NCBI GenBank assembly: GCA_910585415.1
Contig: CAJUDT010000021.1
Span: 1-29,013 of the forward strand
Reading direction: 5' to 3'
DNA length: 29,013 bases
Source: an uncultured Flavonifractor sp.
GTDB taxonomy: Bacteria > Bacillota > Clostridia > Oscillospirales > Oscillospiraceae
Position 1 is the stretch's first letter. The number at the start of each line of letters is the position of its first letter. The translations under genes and the position numbers were made by a program. Of this stretch, positions 1-8,046 are shown in pieces. The notes below the pieces were generated by a model. That model saw nothing but the letters and a program-made list of their open reading frames with translations. It did not search any database and was not told the origin of the DNA.

Positions 1-351
1 TAGAATTTTCTGAGATTTCAGAACTTTTAGAGCGTTCAGAGCTTTCAGTTTTGCGAGACTACGGTACTATTTGAAAAAACAAAGGATTACAGGTTTCTCT
101 CCGCACCGACTCGGCCCCAAATCCATCTTGTCGAAGATAGCAGTCCGAAAGGCGGCATGTGGACCAGCCCCGCCAACGAAACTACTCACAAGTCTTGCAA
201 GGGGGATATCCGCCCGAGGGGCCGCACTGTGCGGCCGAAGTATTGAGGGCGGAGGCTAAAACGGCGGGTAACAGCCAAAGGGCTTGCAGGCCCCGTATCT
301 CCACCGCCGCCCCCCGACCCCGGGTCCGGGCCCGCAGGCCCGGTGATCTTT
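1..351. other. Gene-free leader region
   Basis: No convincing gene is seen here. The first 60 bases are AT-rich and hold a small hairpin (6-bp arms at 8-13 and 18-23). From about 150 the base composition becomes strongly GC-rich. A perfect 8-bp hairpin, GGCCGCAC and GTGCGGCC around a single T, lies at 220-236. Short open frames on both strands lack ribosome binding sites and recognisable domains, so I do not call them. The GC-rich part runs into the hairpin repeat at 352-431 and may belong to the same intergenic element. Confidence 0.5.
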
Positions 352-431
352 GGTTACTTTCCATCACTGGAAAGTAACCCGCCGGAGGCAGGACCAGAAA
401 ACGACCTGTAGGGAGTACCGAGGAAGAAGCA
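352..431. repeat. Dispersed hairpin repeat, copy 1
   Basis: A perfect 12-bp hairpin (GGTTACTTTCCA, loop TCAC, TGGAAAGTAACC; 352-379) is followed by the module CGCCGGAGGCA at 380-390 and an arm beginning GGACCAGAAAACGA at 391, continuing through GTAGGGAG and CGAGGAAGAAGCA to about 431. The apex module and this arm recur at 24739-24790 in the metal-efflux operon. The reverse complement of this right arm closely matches the left arm of the second copy. It sits about 70 bases ahead of the response regulator gene. The function is unknown; a mobile palindromic element or a structured leader RNA are the main options. Confidence 0.7.
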
Positions 432-503
432 CCCGGAAACATCAAAGAGCCGCTGCAAGCCTCCCCCAGAGGCGAAACCAGGGAAGCAGAAAGGAGCCCT
501 CCA

Positions 504-1181
504 ATGCAAGCAAAGATATTAGCCGTCGAGGACGAGCCCCGCCTGCGTGACATTGTAAAGGATTATTTCACCGCCCACGGAACGGCCTGCGACCTGGCCA
601 GAGACGGAGAAGAAGCCCTGGACATACTCCGTGACCACGACTACGACGCAATTTTGTTAGACATCCTGATGCCCAACCTGGACGGGTTTGCGGTGTGCCG
701 TGCGGTGCGGGCGCAAAGCAACATCCCGATTTTATTCCTGACGGCCCTGGGTGGAGAAGAGGACGCCCTGCGCGGCTACGCTCTGGGCGGTGACGACTAT
801 ATCACAAAGCCCTTTTCCCTGGCGGTACTCTACGCCAAAACCATGGCCCTTATCCGCCGCAGCCGGGGAAATTCCCTGGGGGAAACTCTGACCTGCGGTC
901 CCATCTCCCTGGACCTGTCCAAGCGGGCCTGTGCCGTCTACGGCCAAAATACCCCCTTACCCCCACGGGAATACGCCCTACTGGAGTGCTTCCTCCGCAA
1001 CCAGGGCCGCGTCCTCAGCCGGAGCGAGCTGCTGGACAAGGTGTGGGGCATCGACTTCGAGGGCGAGGAACGGGCCGTGGATGTACAGGTAAAAAATCTC
1101 CGAGCCTCCCTGGGCAGCGCCGGACGGCAAATCGAAACGGTATTCAAAGCAGGCTATCGTATGAAGGAGGGAGCGTCATGA
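504..1181 (+). CDS. OmpR-family response regulator
   Basis: A 225-residue two-component response regulator. The N-terminal receiver domain (about 1-115) has the acidic pocket E9/D10, the phospho-acceptor Asp at D53 in the context LLDILMP, T80 and the conserved Lys at K102 (ITKPF). The C-terminal half (about 128-222) is an OmpR/PhoB-type winged helix with the usual LPPREYALLECF and RAVDVQVKNLR elements, so it should bind DNA when phosphorylated. The ATG is preceded by AAGGAG at 491-496. The stop overlaps the ATG of the histidine kinase by 4 bases (ATGA), which indicates translational coupling. No clear sigma-A promoter is visible just upstream; the hairpin repeat lies there instead. The target genes cannot be told from sequence. 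Confidence 0.95.
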   Translation: MQAKILAVEDEPRLRDIVKDYFTAHGTACDLARDGEEALDILRDHDYDAILLDILMPNLDGFAVCRAVRAQSNIPILFLTALGGEEDALRGYALGGDDYITKPFSLAVLYAKTMALIRRSRGNSLGETLTCGPISLDLSKRACAVYGQNTPLPPREYALLECFLRNQGRVLSRSELLDKVWGIDFEGEERAVDVQVKNLRASLGSAGRQIETVFKAGYRMKEGAS

Positions 1182-2827
1182 AGGATAAACGGATTTTTTG
1201 GCGGTTTTTCAAGTGGACTTTGCTGATTTTTCTGACACTATGGGCAATAATGGCGGGAATTTTGGTCTACCAAAACCAGCAATGGCGAAAGCGTGAAATC
1301 CAAAGAACACTGTGGGAAATCCGGCTGAAGATTGGAGAAGAAATGGTACAGCGCACACCCTACCGGTCCAACTTGGACAACTTGACCTATCTTCTATACC
1401 AGTACAGTGGGCAGATGGCCCTGCGTTCCTACGACGCGTGGGGCAATGAGACCAACCGTTCTCAGCTCCTGTTGGGGTCATTTTTCTACCCGAAGGAAAA
1501 CGACAGTATTTACATGCTATTTGACGAGGTGTTGACTGTAGAGGAAGAATTGGAACTAGTTCACCGCATAACCGAGCTGAAAAAACAGATAGAAGGTGAC
1601 AACTGGTGGATTGGTGCCTTCTTGCTGAGTGCTCCGTTCAAAGATGATTCCGCCTATTTTGAAATTGCCGGGGTAAAGGACTTTGACCAGATAGTCCCTC
1701 TGCGAATTGTCTATCACCAGGGTGAGGAAAGCATTACTGTGCTGGACCTGGGACCTGAGCGCTATCAAAACCGGCCGGTCACTGTGTTGGAAGTCACCAG
1801 TCATATCGCCTTTTATGGGGGCCTGATGTCAGGGCCTGAATCTCCAGAGGAGCGGCTGAGGATATTCCGCAGACTAGAGGCCAATTTGGACACCCTGGAA
1901 GAATTAATCGTGTCTGACAGCGACATGATTCTGCACCCAAACAACAGTCATACCATCTCAATGCTGCCAGACGGAAAAACTAGCCGGTATGACGGCATTT
2001 CCGGTGAAAGCAGTGAAAATGACTTGGCTTACAGCTATTGGGTGGACCCCTTCTATATCTTCTATGGTCTGGAGTGGGTCCTTGCGCTGACCTTCCTGTT
2101 AGTCTTGGCTCTGGCTGTCTTTACCGCCCACGTTCAGGCCCGTTCGGTCCGGCGGGAACGCGCCTTTACCCGCGCCGCCGCCCACGAGCTCAAAACCCCC
2201 CTGGCCGTCCTGCGTACCCACGCGGAGGCTTTGAAGGAGGACATTTCCCCGGAAAAGCGGGGAGCCTATTTGGATGTGATTTTGGATGAGTCCGACCGCA
2301 TGAGCACCCTGGTGGGACATCTGCTGGATTTATCCCGCCTGGAGGCCGGGGCGGAGCTCCGCCGGGAGCCCCTGGACTTGGCCGCCCTGACGGCGGAGGT
2401 CCTGGCCCGCTTAGAGCCTGCCGCCCAGGTGGGGGCGATAGCCCTGGTCCTGGACCTTGTGCCCGTTCAGGTGGAGGGGGACCGGCGGCGGCTGGAAGAG
2501 CTCCTTGCGGAGCTGGGGACCAACGCCCTCAAGCACTGTCCGCCTGGCGGAGAGGTACGGGTAGTCCTGCGCCTGGAGGGGAACAGGGCCCGTTTGAGTG
2601 TGGAGAACGACGGCCCCGCCATTCCTGCGGAGGACCTGCCCCACCTCTGGGAGCCCTTCTACAAAGGGGACAAGTCCCGCAGCCGGGAAGGGGGAGGATC
2701 CGGCCTGGGGCTGGCCCTGGTGAAAGGGGCGGCGGAGGCCCACAAGGGGACCTGCCGGGCCGAGAACCGCTCCGGCGGCGGGGTGCGCTTTACCATTGAA
2801 TTACCCGCCTTGCATTCTCGGACGTAA
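1178..2827 (+). CDS. Sensor histidine kinase
   Basis: A 549-residue membrane histidine kinase, partner of the preceding regulator. The ATG at 1178 was chosen because it overlaps the regulator stop and follows GAAGGAGGGAG; a longer open frame reaches upstream but runs inside the regulator gene. TM1 is about residues 13-31, followed by about 265 extracellular residues of no family I recognise, then TM2 about 298-320. The HisKA box has H336 (AAAHELKTPL). The ATPase domain shows the N box (N449), NDG (477-479), an F box (LWEPFYKGDKS) and GSGLGLAL. The DNA for the extracellular sensor (about 1200-2040) is visibly more AT-rich than the kinase part, suggesting a faster-evolving or exchanged sensor. 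The ligand is unknown. Confidence 0.95.
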   Translation: MKDKRIFWRFFKWTLLIFLTLWAIMAGILVYQNQQWRKREIQRTLWEIRLKIGEEMVQRTPYRSNLDNLTYLLYQYSGQMALRSYDAWGNETNRSQLLLGSFFYPKENDSIYMLFDEVLTVEEELELVHRITELKKQIEGDNWWIGAFLLSAPFKDDSAYFEIAGVKDFDQIVPLRIVYHQGEESITVLDLGPERYQNRPVTVLEVTSHIAFYGGLMSGPESPEERLRIFRRLEANLDTLEELIVSDSDMILHPNNSHTISMLPDGKTSRYDGISGESSENDLAYSYWVDPFYIFYGLEWVLALTFLLVLALAVFTAHVQARSVRRERAFTRAAAHELKTPLAVLRTHAEALKEDISPEKRGAYLDVILDESDRMSTLVGHLLDLSRLEAGAELRREPLDLAALTAEVLARLEPAAQVGAIALVLDLVPVQVEGDRRRLEELLAELGTNALKHCPPGGEVRVVLRLEGNRARLSVENDGPAIPAEDLPHLWEPFYKGDKSRSREGGGSGLGLALVKGAAEAHKGTCRAENRSGGGVRFTIELPALHSRT

Positions 2828-2838
2828 TGTGGTAGAAT
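2810..2838 (+). promoter_or_regulatory. Sigma-A promoter of the DUF975-type gene
   Basis: TTGCAT (2810-2815), a 17-bp spacer and TAGAAT (2833-2838) lie at the very end of the kinase gene, about 37 bases before the next ATG. This implies the membrane protein gene can be transcribed apart from the two-component system. Confidence 0.7.
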
Positions 2839-2874
2839 AAGCAGGAAATCGTTCAGAGAGTGGAGGGATAGTTC

Positions 2875-3756
2875 ATGGGCTTTTTCAACCGGCAGGAGGC
2901 CAAGTGGAAGGCCCGTATGGCGATGCGGGGCGCGTACCCTCATCCCATGCTGGTCACTTTGGTCTATATGCTTTTGAGCGTGGGCGTGACCGCTCTGGTG
3001 ATGCGTTTTGTCACAAACCCCTTTGACTTGGCCTATCAGTATATGTGGGAGGGGCGGTACGAAATTTCAGACATTTACCGCTATGTATTTACTGCGGAGC
3101 GGACATCGCTGTTTACTGTGGTACAGCTGCTGATTGGGCTGTACGGCATGGTTGTGGGGTTTGGCTATACATCCTACTGCCTGCGTCTGGCCCGCGGGGA
3201 GCAGCCTGGATACCGCAATCTGCTGGATGGCTTTGCCGTGGCGGGGCGCGTGCTGGCAGCGGGCATTTTGATGAACATTTTCGCCAACCTGTGGGCTGCG
3301 CTGGGCCTGATTCCCTATGTTATTCTTATGGTAATCAGTATTATGACCGATGCGCTGGTGCTGCTGCCGGTGGCGTTCCTGTTTTTAATCCTGGCGATTA
3401 TTCTGGCGACTGTGGCCGGTCTGCGTTACCGGCTGACCTATTATTTCCTCCTGGACAATCCGGAGATGGGGGCAATGGAGGCCATACGCCACAGCAAAGC
3501 GGCCATGAAGGGATGGAAGGGGAGCGCCTTCCTCCTGGAGCTGTCCTTTGTGGGGTGGATGCTGCTGGTACCCTTTACCTTCGGCATTCTGGCCCTGTGG
3601 CTCCACCCCTATATCGGCGCCTCCGACGCGAATTTCTACGACCATGTGGTACATGGGGCCTTTGGCCCTCAGACCGACGGGACCAACCCTGGCCAGCCCG
3701 GCGTCTATCACTCCAACTACGACGGAGGCCCCCAAGATCCCGGTGCGCCCTTCTGA
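2875..3756 (+). CDS. DUF975-like integral membrane protein
   Basis: A 293-residue polytopic membrane protein resembling the DUF975 family of Firmicutes. It begins with a short basic cytoplasmic segment and has about five or six hydrophobic segments (around 24-44, 78-102, 120-140, 142-183 and 212-240). The family-like section reads YYFLLDNPEMGAMEAIRHS, after which comes a final TM and a hydrophilic, Pro/Gly/Asp-rich tail of about 45 residues. The ATG follows TGGAGGGAT at 2861-2869. The gene has its own promoter and is closed by a strong terminator, so it is probably monocistronic. The family has no established biochemical function. Confidence 0.8.
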   Translation: MGFFNRQEAKWKARMAMRGAYPHPMLVTLVYMLLSVGVTALVMRFVTNPFDLAYQYMWEGRYEISDIYRYVFTAERTSLFTVVQLLIGLYGMVVGFGYTSYCLRLARGEQPGYRNLLDGFAVAGRVLAAGILMNIFANLWAALGLIPYVILMVISIMTDALVLLPVAFLFLILAIILATVAGLRYRLTYYFLLDNPEMGAMEAIRHSKAAMKGWKGSAFLLELSFVGWMLLVPFTFGILALWLHPYIGASDANFYDHVVHGAFGPQTDGTNPGQPGVYHSNYDGGPQDPGAPF

Positions 3757-3786
3757 GTGACATGTATTGAAGCATAAGCGATAAAA

Positions 3787-3829
3787 ATCCCCGAAAAGCT
3801 GGCCGGTCAGGCCCTTTTCGGGGGTTTTT
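3787..3829 (+). terminator. Rho-independent terminator
   Basis: A 10-bp stem CCCCGAAAAG / CTTTTCGGGG (3789-3798, 3814-3823) is followed by GTTTTT. It ends the DUF975-type transcript. Confidence 0.9.
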
Positions 3830-3904
3830 CTGCGGCCTGACTGCCCTGGGCCGCAGGCAGTCTGAAATGCTCGGAAAATGACCGGTGACAGAGCCGCTCT
3901 GCCC

Positions 3905-3933
3905 TTGACTTTCCGCAGGGACGGCGATACAAT
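3905..3933 (+). promoter_or_regulatory. Sigma-A promoter of the cysteine desulfurase operon
   Basis: TTGACT (3905-3910), a 17-bp spacer and TACAAT (3928-3933) lie about 40 bases ahead of the ATG of the cysteine desulfurase gene. Confidence 0.85.
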
Positions 3934-3975
3934 AGACGAACTTGGGCCCGCGAAACTGCAAGGAGGTGCATTATC

Positions 3976-5100
3976 ATGCCGGTTTATCTGGACAATGCCG
4001 CCACGACTCCCGTCTGTCCCCAGGCGGCGCAGGCCGCGCTGGAGGCCATGACGGGGGGATGGGGCAACCCCTCATCGGGCTACGCGCCGGGGCAGGGAGC
4101 CGCCGCCCGCCTGCGGGAGGACCGGGCCGCCGTGGCCAAAGCCCTGGGCTGCACGCCGCAGGAGCTCTATTTTACCTCCTGCGGCACCGAAGGGGACAAC
4201 TGGGCCATCCGCGCCGCCCTGGAGCACGGAAAGCGGAAGGGGAGGCACATTGTCACCTCCGCCATCGAGCACGCCGCCGTATTGGAGCCCCTGAAAACCC
4301 TGGAGGCCCAGGGGTATGAGGTCACCCGCCTGAAGCCGGACCGGACCGGGCACATTGACCCGGCGGAGCTGGAGGAGGCCCTCCGGCCGGACACGGTGCT
4401 GGTGTCCCTGATGCTGGTCAACAATGAGCTGGGTACCCTCCAGCCGGTGGCCCAGGCCGCCGAAGCCATCCGCCGGAAAGGCTGTCCCGCGCTGCTCCAC
4501 ACCGACGCCGTTCAGGCCTTTTTGAAGGTCCCCTTCACCCCGGCGGAGCTGGGCGTGGACCTGCTGACCGTCAGCGGCCACAAAATCGGCGCGCCCAAGG
4601 GCATTGGAGCCCAGTACATCCGCCAAGGGCTCCGGGTGCCCCCGCTGCTGCTGGGGGGCGGGCAGGAGAACGGCCTTCGCCCCGGCACGGAGCCCACCGC
4701 TCAGATTGCCGCCTTCGCCGCCGCCGTCCGCCGGTGGGAGCCGGAGTGGCCGGAGCGGATTGCCTCCAGAAAGGAATATGCTTTGAAGGCCCTCTCCGCC
4801 GTGCCGGGTCTGGAGATTATCAGCGCCGGGGAGGCCCCCCACATCTGCGCCGTCTCCCTGCCCGGCTACCCCAGCGAGCTGCTGGTGCGGGATTTGAGTG
4901 ATAAGGGGGTCTATGTATCCTCGGGTTCCGCCTGCCACAAGGGGAAGCCCAGCCATGTCTTTGCGGCCCTGGGCCTGCCCAAGCGGACCTTGGCGGGGGT
5001 GCTCCGGGTGTCCTTCTCCCCGGAGAGCACACAGGCGGACGTGGACGCCCTGGCGGCGGGGCTGAAGGAAATTACAGAAACACGTATTGCAATGAGGTGA
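3976..5100 (+). CDS. Cysteine desulfurase (NifS/IscS-type, class V aminotransferase)
   Basis: A 374-residue PLP enzyme that should remove sulfur from L-cysteine as an enzyme persulfide for Fe-S or thiolated products. It starts with the typical YLDNAATTP. H99 lies in the cofactor-stacking motif, D177 in LLHTDAVQ, the PLP lysine is K203 in SGHKIGAPKG, and the active-site cysteine is C320 in SSGSACHKGKPS. RPGTE (235-239) is also present. The length is normal for the family. The ATG follows AGGAGGT at 3961-3967. No IscU/NifU or ThiI gene is adjacent; the next gene, 4 bases on, is a MATE transporter. The sulfur acceptor is therefore not indicated by context, and I leave the symbol empty. Confidence 0.93.
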   Translation: MPVYLDNAATTPVCPQAAQAALEAMTGGWGNPSSGYAPGQGAAARLREDRAAVAKALGCTPQELYFTSCGTEGDNWAIRAALEHGKRKGRHIVTSAIEHAAVLEPLKTLEAQGYEVTRLKPDRTGHIDPAELEEALRPDTVLVSLMLVNNELGTLQPVAQAAEAIRRKGCPALLHTDAVQAFLKVPFTPAELGVDLLTVSGHKIGAPKGIGAQYIRQGLRVPPLLLGGGQENGLRPGTEPTAQIAAFAAAVRRWEPEWPERIASRKEYALKALSAVPGLEIISAGEAPHICAVSLPGYPSELLVRDLSDKGVYVSSGSACHKGKPSHVFAALGLPKRTLAGVLRVSFSPESTQADVDALAAGLKEITETRIAMR

Positions 5101-5104
5101 TGGA

Positions 5105-6493
5105 TTGTTTTCTTACATGAAGCGGGGCGGGAAGTTTTACCATGATGTGGTGCTTCTGGCTCTGCCCATTCTGCTGCAAAATCTCACCACCACCCTCCTG
5201 GGGCTGGTGGATACCTTCATGGTGGGGATGCTGGGAGAAGCCCCCCTGGCCGCTGTACTGGTGGCGAATATCCCCGTATTTGTGGTCCAGCTGGCTATTT
5301 TCGGCTTCCAGAGCGGGTCCTCGGTGCTCATCAGCCAGTTCTGGGGCAAGGAGGATACCCAGTCCATCAACCGGGTCATTGGACTGGGCCTCTATCTGGC
5401 GGGAGCGGTGGCCGCGATATTCGCGGCGGTGATGTTCCTCTTCCCAGTGCCCCTTATGGGCCTGCTCACCGACAATCAGGAGCTGGTGCCCCTGGCGGCG
5501 GAGTACGCCCGTATTGTGGGCTTCTCGTACATCTTCAACAGTGTGACCGCCATCTATGTGGGGGCCCACCGGGCGATGGCCAACCCCAAGCTGGGTACGA
5601 TTGTTTTTTCCTGCTCCATGTGCGCCAACACCTTCTTGAATTGGGTGTTTATTTTCGGCAACCTGGGAGCGCCCGCCCTGGGGGTGGCGGGAGCGGCCAC
5701 GGCTACTCTGCTCTCCCGTATCCTGGAATTTGTCATTATGGCCGTCTACGCCCTGACCAACAAGCGGTTCCGGCTGGATGCCTCCGCCCTGCTGCGGCCC
5801 GGCCGGGTGCTGCTGAAGAAGTTCATTCACTACTCCGCCCCGGTGGTGTGTAACGAAACCCTGTGGGGTCTGGGTACCTCTTTATATAAGGTCATCTTCG
5901 GACACATGGAGGGCTCCACAGAAATCCTCGCCGCCCGCGCCCTGGCGGGCAACATTGAGGACCTGTGCTCGGTGGCAATCTTCGCCGTGGCGGGCACCAC
6001 CGCCATCATCGTGGGCCGGGAAATCGGCGCGGGACGGAAGGACACCGTGTACGAGGTGGGAGCCGCCCTGAATACCCTGGCGATGCTCTGCGCGCTGGGC
6101 ATTGGGGTGATTCTGCTCCTGTGTACCTGGTTCCTGTTCCCCTGGATGCTCTATCCTGTGTTCCACCTGTCGGAGACAGCCGGGAGCATTGCCACCCTGA
6201 TTCTCACCTTCATCGGGGCCACTATGGCCCTGCGGGCCTTCAACACCACGAACATCGTGGGCGTTCTCCGGGGCGGCGGGGACGTGCGGGCGGCTACGGT
6301 CATTGATGTAACCGCCATGTGGTGCTTTGCCCTGCCGCTGTCCGCAGTGCTGGGGCTGGTGTTCCGGCTGAATGTGTTTTGGGTCTATCTGGCCATTGAG
6401 CTGGAGCAGGTGCTCAAGTTCTTCACCGGGATGCGGCGCTTCCGCTCCCGGAAGTGGATTAACGACGTGACCCAGCTGGCGGCGGAGCCGTAA
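5105..6493 (+). CDS. MATE family efflux transporter
   Basis: A 462-residue membrane protein with about 12 hydrophobic segments and the MATE layout: LALPILLQNLTTTLLGLVDT near the N-terminus and a second homologous half beginning near KKFIHYSAPVVCNE. Family members export drugs or metabolites by Na+ or H+ antiport; the substrate is unknown. The start is a TTG at 5105, chosen for its spacing to GAGGTGA at the end of the desulfurase gene. An in-frame ATG at 5117 is the alternative but is too far from that site. It lies 4 bases after the desulfurase stop, so the two are probably co-transcribed. No clear terminator follows. Confidence 0.93.
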   Translation: MFSYMKRGGKFYHDVVLLALPILLQNLTTTLLGLVDTFMVGMLGEAPLAAVLVANIPVFVVQLAIFGFQSGSSVLISQFWGKEDTQSINRVIGLGLYLAGAVAAIFAAVMFLFPVPLMGLLTDNQELVPLAAEYARIVGFSYIFNSVTAIYVGAHRAMANPKLGTIVFSCSMCANTFLNWVFIFGNLGAPALGVAGAATATLLSRILEFVIMAVYALTNKRFRLDASALLRPGRVLLKKFIHYSAPVVCNETLWGLGTSLYKVIFGHMEGSTEILAARALAGNIEDLCSVAIFAVAGTTAIIVGREIGAGRKDTVYEVGAALNTLAMLCALGIGVILLLCTWFLFPWMLYPVFHLSETAGSIATLILTFIGATMALRAFNTTNIVGVLRGGGDVRAATVIDVTAMWCFALPLSAVLGLVFRLNVFWVYLAIELEQVLKFFTGMRRFRSRKWINDVTQLAAEP

Positions 6494-6574
6494 AATTTTT
6501 GAAATGCCTGCATAATCTCCCCTTCCTGGCAGAGACTATTGGTACAGTCTTTTCCAATGAAGGAGGTCATTTCC

Positions 6575-7873
6575 GTGAACCATCAAACCTTTAGCAGGGC
6601 GCTGGCCCTGGCCGGAGCGGCTGTGCTGGCACTGAGCCTGTCTCTGCCCGCCTCCGCCCTGCTGCTCACCCAGGCGGAGGCCGCGCCCGCCGTGGCGGCA
6701 GTCTCCAAAAACGGTCCAGCTGCGGAACCCATCACCTTTTCCTCTGCGGATTTCCGCGTAGAGGAGGGGGACGCCGCCTTGGACGCCATCGTTATTTCTC
6801 AGCTGCCCGACGCCTCCGCCGGAAGCCTCAGCTTGGGCGGTCAGGCCGTGTCCGTGGGGGACCAGGTGGCCATGCAGGCCGTAGAGGGCCTCTGCTTCAC
6901 CCCTGCGGCGGGGACGCGGGAGGCCGTGTTTACCGTTACTCCCGTCTTTGCCGGGGGACTCCAGGGGGCTCAGGTCACGGTGGGACTCCACCTGCTGGCC
7001 CAGGAGAACGCCGCGCCGGTGGCGGAGAACCTGGAGCTGAACACCTATAAAAACGTCGCCGTCACCGGCCAGCTCACCGCCGTGGACCCGGAGGGGGACC
7101 TGTTGACCTTCCACCTGCTGGACAAGCCCGGCCGGGGCTCGGTGACCCTCTCTGAGGACGGCAGCGGAGGGTTTGTCTACACCCCCTATGAAAACAAGAC
7201 CGGCAAGGACTCCTTCACCTATGTGGCGGTAGACGCGGTGGGCAACACCTCCGACCCGGCCAAGGTAAAGGTACGCATTGAGAAAGCGGATACCAAGGTC
7301 ACCTACAGCGACATGAGCGGCCACCCCGCCCACAAGGCGGCGATTCGTCTGGCGGAGGAAAACATTTTTGTGGGTGAGCGCCTGGGCGGAGCCTACTGCT
7401 TCTCGCCCGACGCCCCCATCACCCGCGGAGAGTTTGTGGCTATGGCGATGGCCGCCGCAGGTCTGGAAACCCTGGAGGGCGTGGCCCGCACGGGCTTTGC
7501 GGATGACGCGGATATCCCCACCTGGGCCAAGCCCTACGCCTCCGCCGCCCTGAAATGCGGCCTGGTGCTGGGCAGTCAGGACGAGGCGGGCCGGACGGTC
7601 TTTAACGCGGACGCCCCCATCACCCGGGCCGAGGCGGCGGTGCTCCTGGATCGGGCTTTGCAAGTCACCGACGTCAGCGGGACCCTGTACGTGGAAACCA
7701 CCCCGGTGTGGGCCAGCCAGTCGGTGGCCAACCTGTCCGCCTGCGGAATGCTCCCCTCCAATGGCTCCCTGCTGCTGGAGGACACGCTGAACCGGGGCGA
7801 GGCGGCCCAGCTGCTGTGCTCCGCCCTGGAGCTCCAGGACAGCCGGCACACCAGCTGGCTCCCCTGGAAATAA
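6575..7873 (+). CDS. Secreted Ig-like/SLH surface protein
   Basis: A 432-residue exported protein. GTG at 6575 is taken as the start because AAGGAGGT (6560-6567) sits 7 bases upstream; the upstream ATG at 6557 and TTG at 6539 lack such a site. A signal peptide covers about residues 1-37. A poorly conserved beta-rich segment (50-142) is followed by a cadherin-like/Big_9-type domain (about 147-237; AVDPEGD and DSFTYVAVDAVGN are typical). Three S-layer homology repeats follow (about 243-300, 305-365, 370-425), each with an ITRGEF-like signature (PITRGEF, PITRAEA, TLNRGEA). SLH repeats normally bind pyruvylated secondary wall polymer, so the protein should be non-covalently held on the wall. The role of the outer domains is unknown. 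Confidence 0.88.
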   Translation: MNHQTFSRALALAGAAVLALSLSLPASALLLTQAEAAPAVAAVSKNGPAAEPITFSSADFRVEEGDAALDAIVISQLPDASAGSLSLGGQAVSVGDQVAMQAVEGLCFTPAAGTREAVFTVTPVFAGGLQGAQVTVGLHLLAQENAAPVAENLELNTYKNVAVTGQLTAVDPEGDLLTFHLLDKPGRGSVTLSEDGSGGFVYTPYENKTGKDSFTYVAVDAVGNTSDPAKVKVRIEKADTKVTYSDMSGHPAHKAAIRLAEENIFVGERLGGAYCFSPDAPITRGEFVAMAMAAAGLETLEGVARTGFADDADIPTWAKPYASAALKCGLVLGSQDEAGRTVFNADAPITRAEAAVLLDRALQVTDVSGTLYVETTPVWASQSVANLSACGMLPSNGSLLLEDTLNRGEAAQLLCSALELQDSRHTSWLPWK

Positions 7874-7878
7874 GGAAA

Positions 7879-7914
7879 AAATCCCGGCATGGTGTTTCAT
7901 GCCGGGATTTTTTT
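7879..7914 (+). terminator. Rho-independent terminator
   Basis: A stem of about 13 bp, AAATCCCGGCATG / CATGCCGGGATTT (7879-7891, 7899-7911), runs into TTTT. It closes the SLH gene. Confidence 0.92.
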
Positions 7915-7990
7915 CAGGGGATAAGGCGTCCATTTCCCTTGGTCCCCAAGGGATTCGACAAATCTTCTCTAACTTCCTGATTTTTCCTTG

Positions 7991-8019
7991 TTGATTCTGG
8001 CGTTCAAATGAGGTACAAT
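7991..8019 (+). promoter_or_regulatory. Sigma-A promoter
   Basis: TTGATT (7991-7996), a 17-bp spacer and TACAAT (8014-8019). Transcription would start near 8026, which fixes the gene start at the ATG of 8047 rather than the in-frame ATG at 8008. Confidence 0.8.
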
Positions 8020-8046
8020 AGGAGGGACAAGACAGGAGGCCCAGGT

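Noticed and set aside
182..553. 123-codon minus-strand frame over the hairpin repeat
   Set aside because: It covers the repeat and the start of the response regulator gene, has no ribosome binding site, and is best explained as chance openness in a GC-rich repeat.
6536..7933. 465-codon antisense frame over the SLH gene
   Set aside because: It reads through the terminator hairpin of the SLH gene and shows no family features, so it is a GC-rich shadow.
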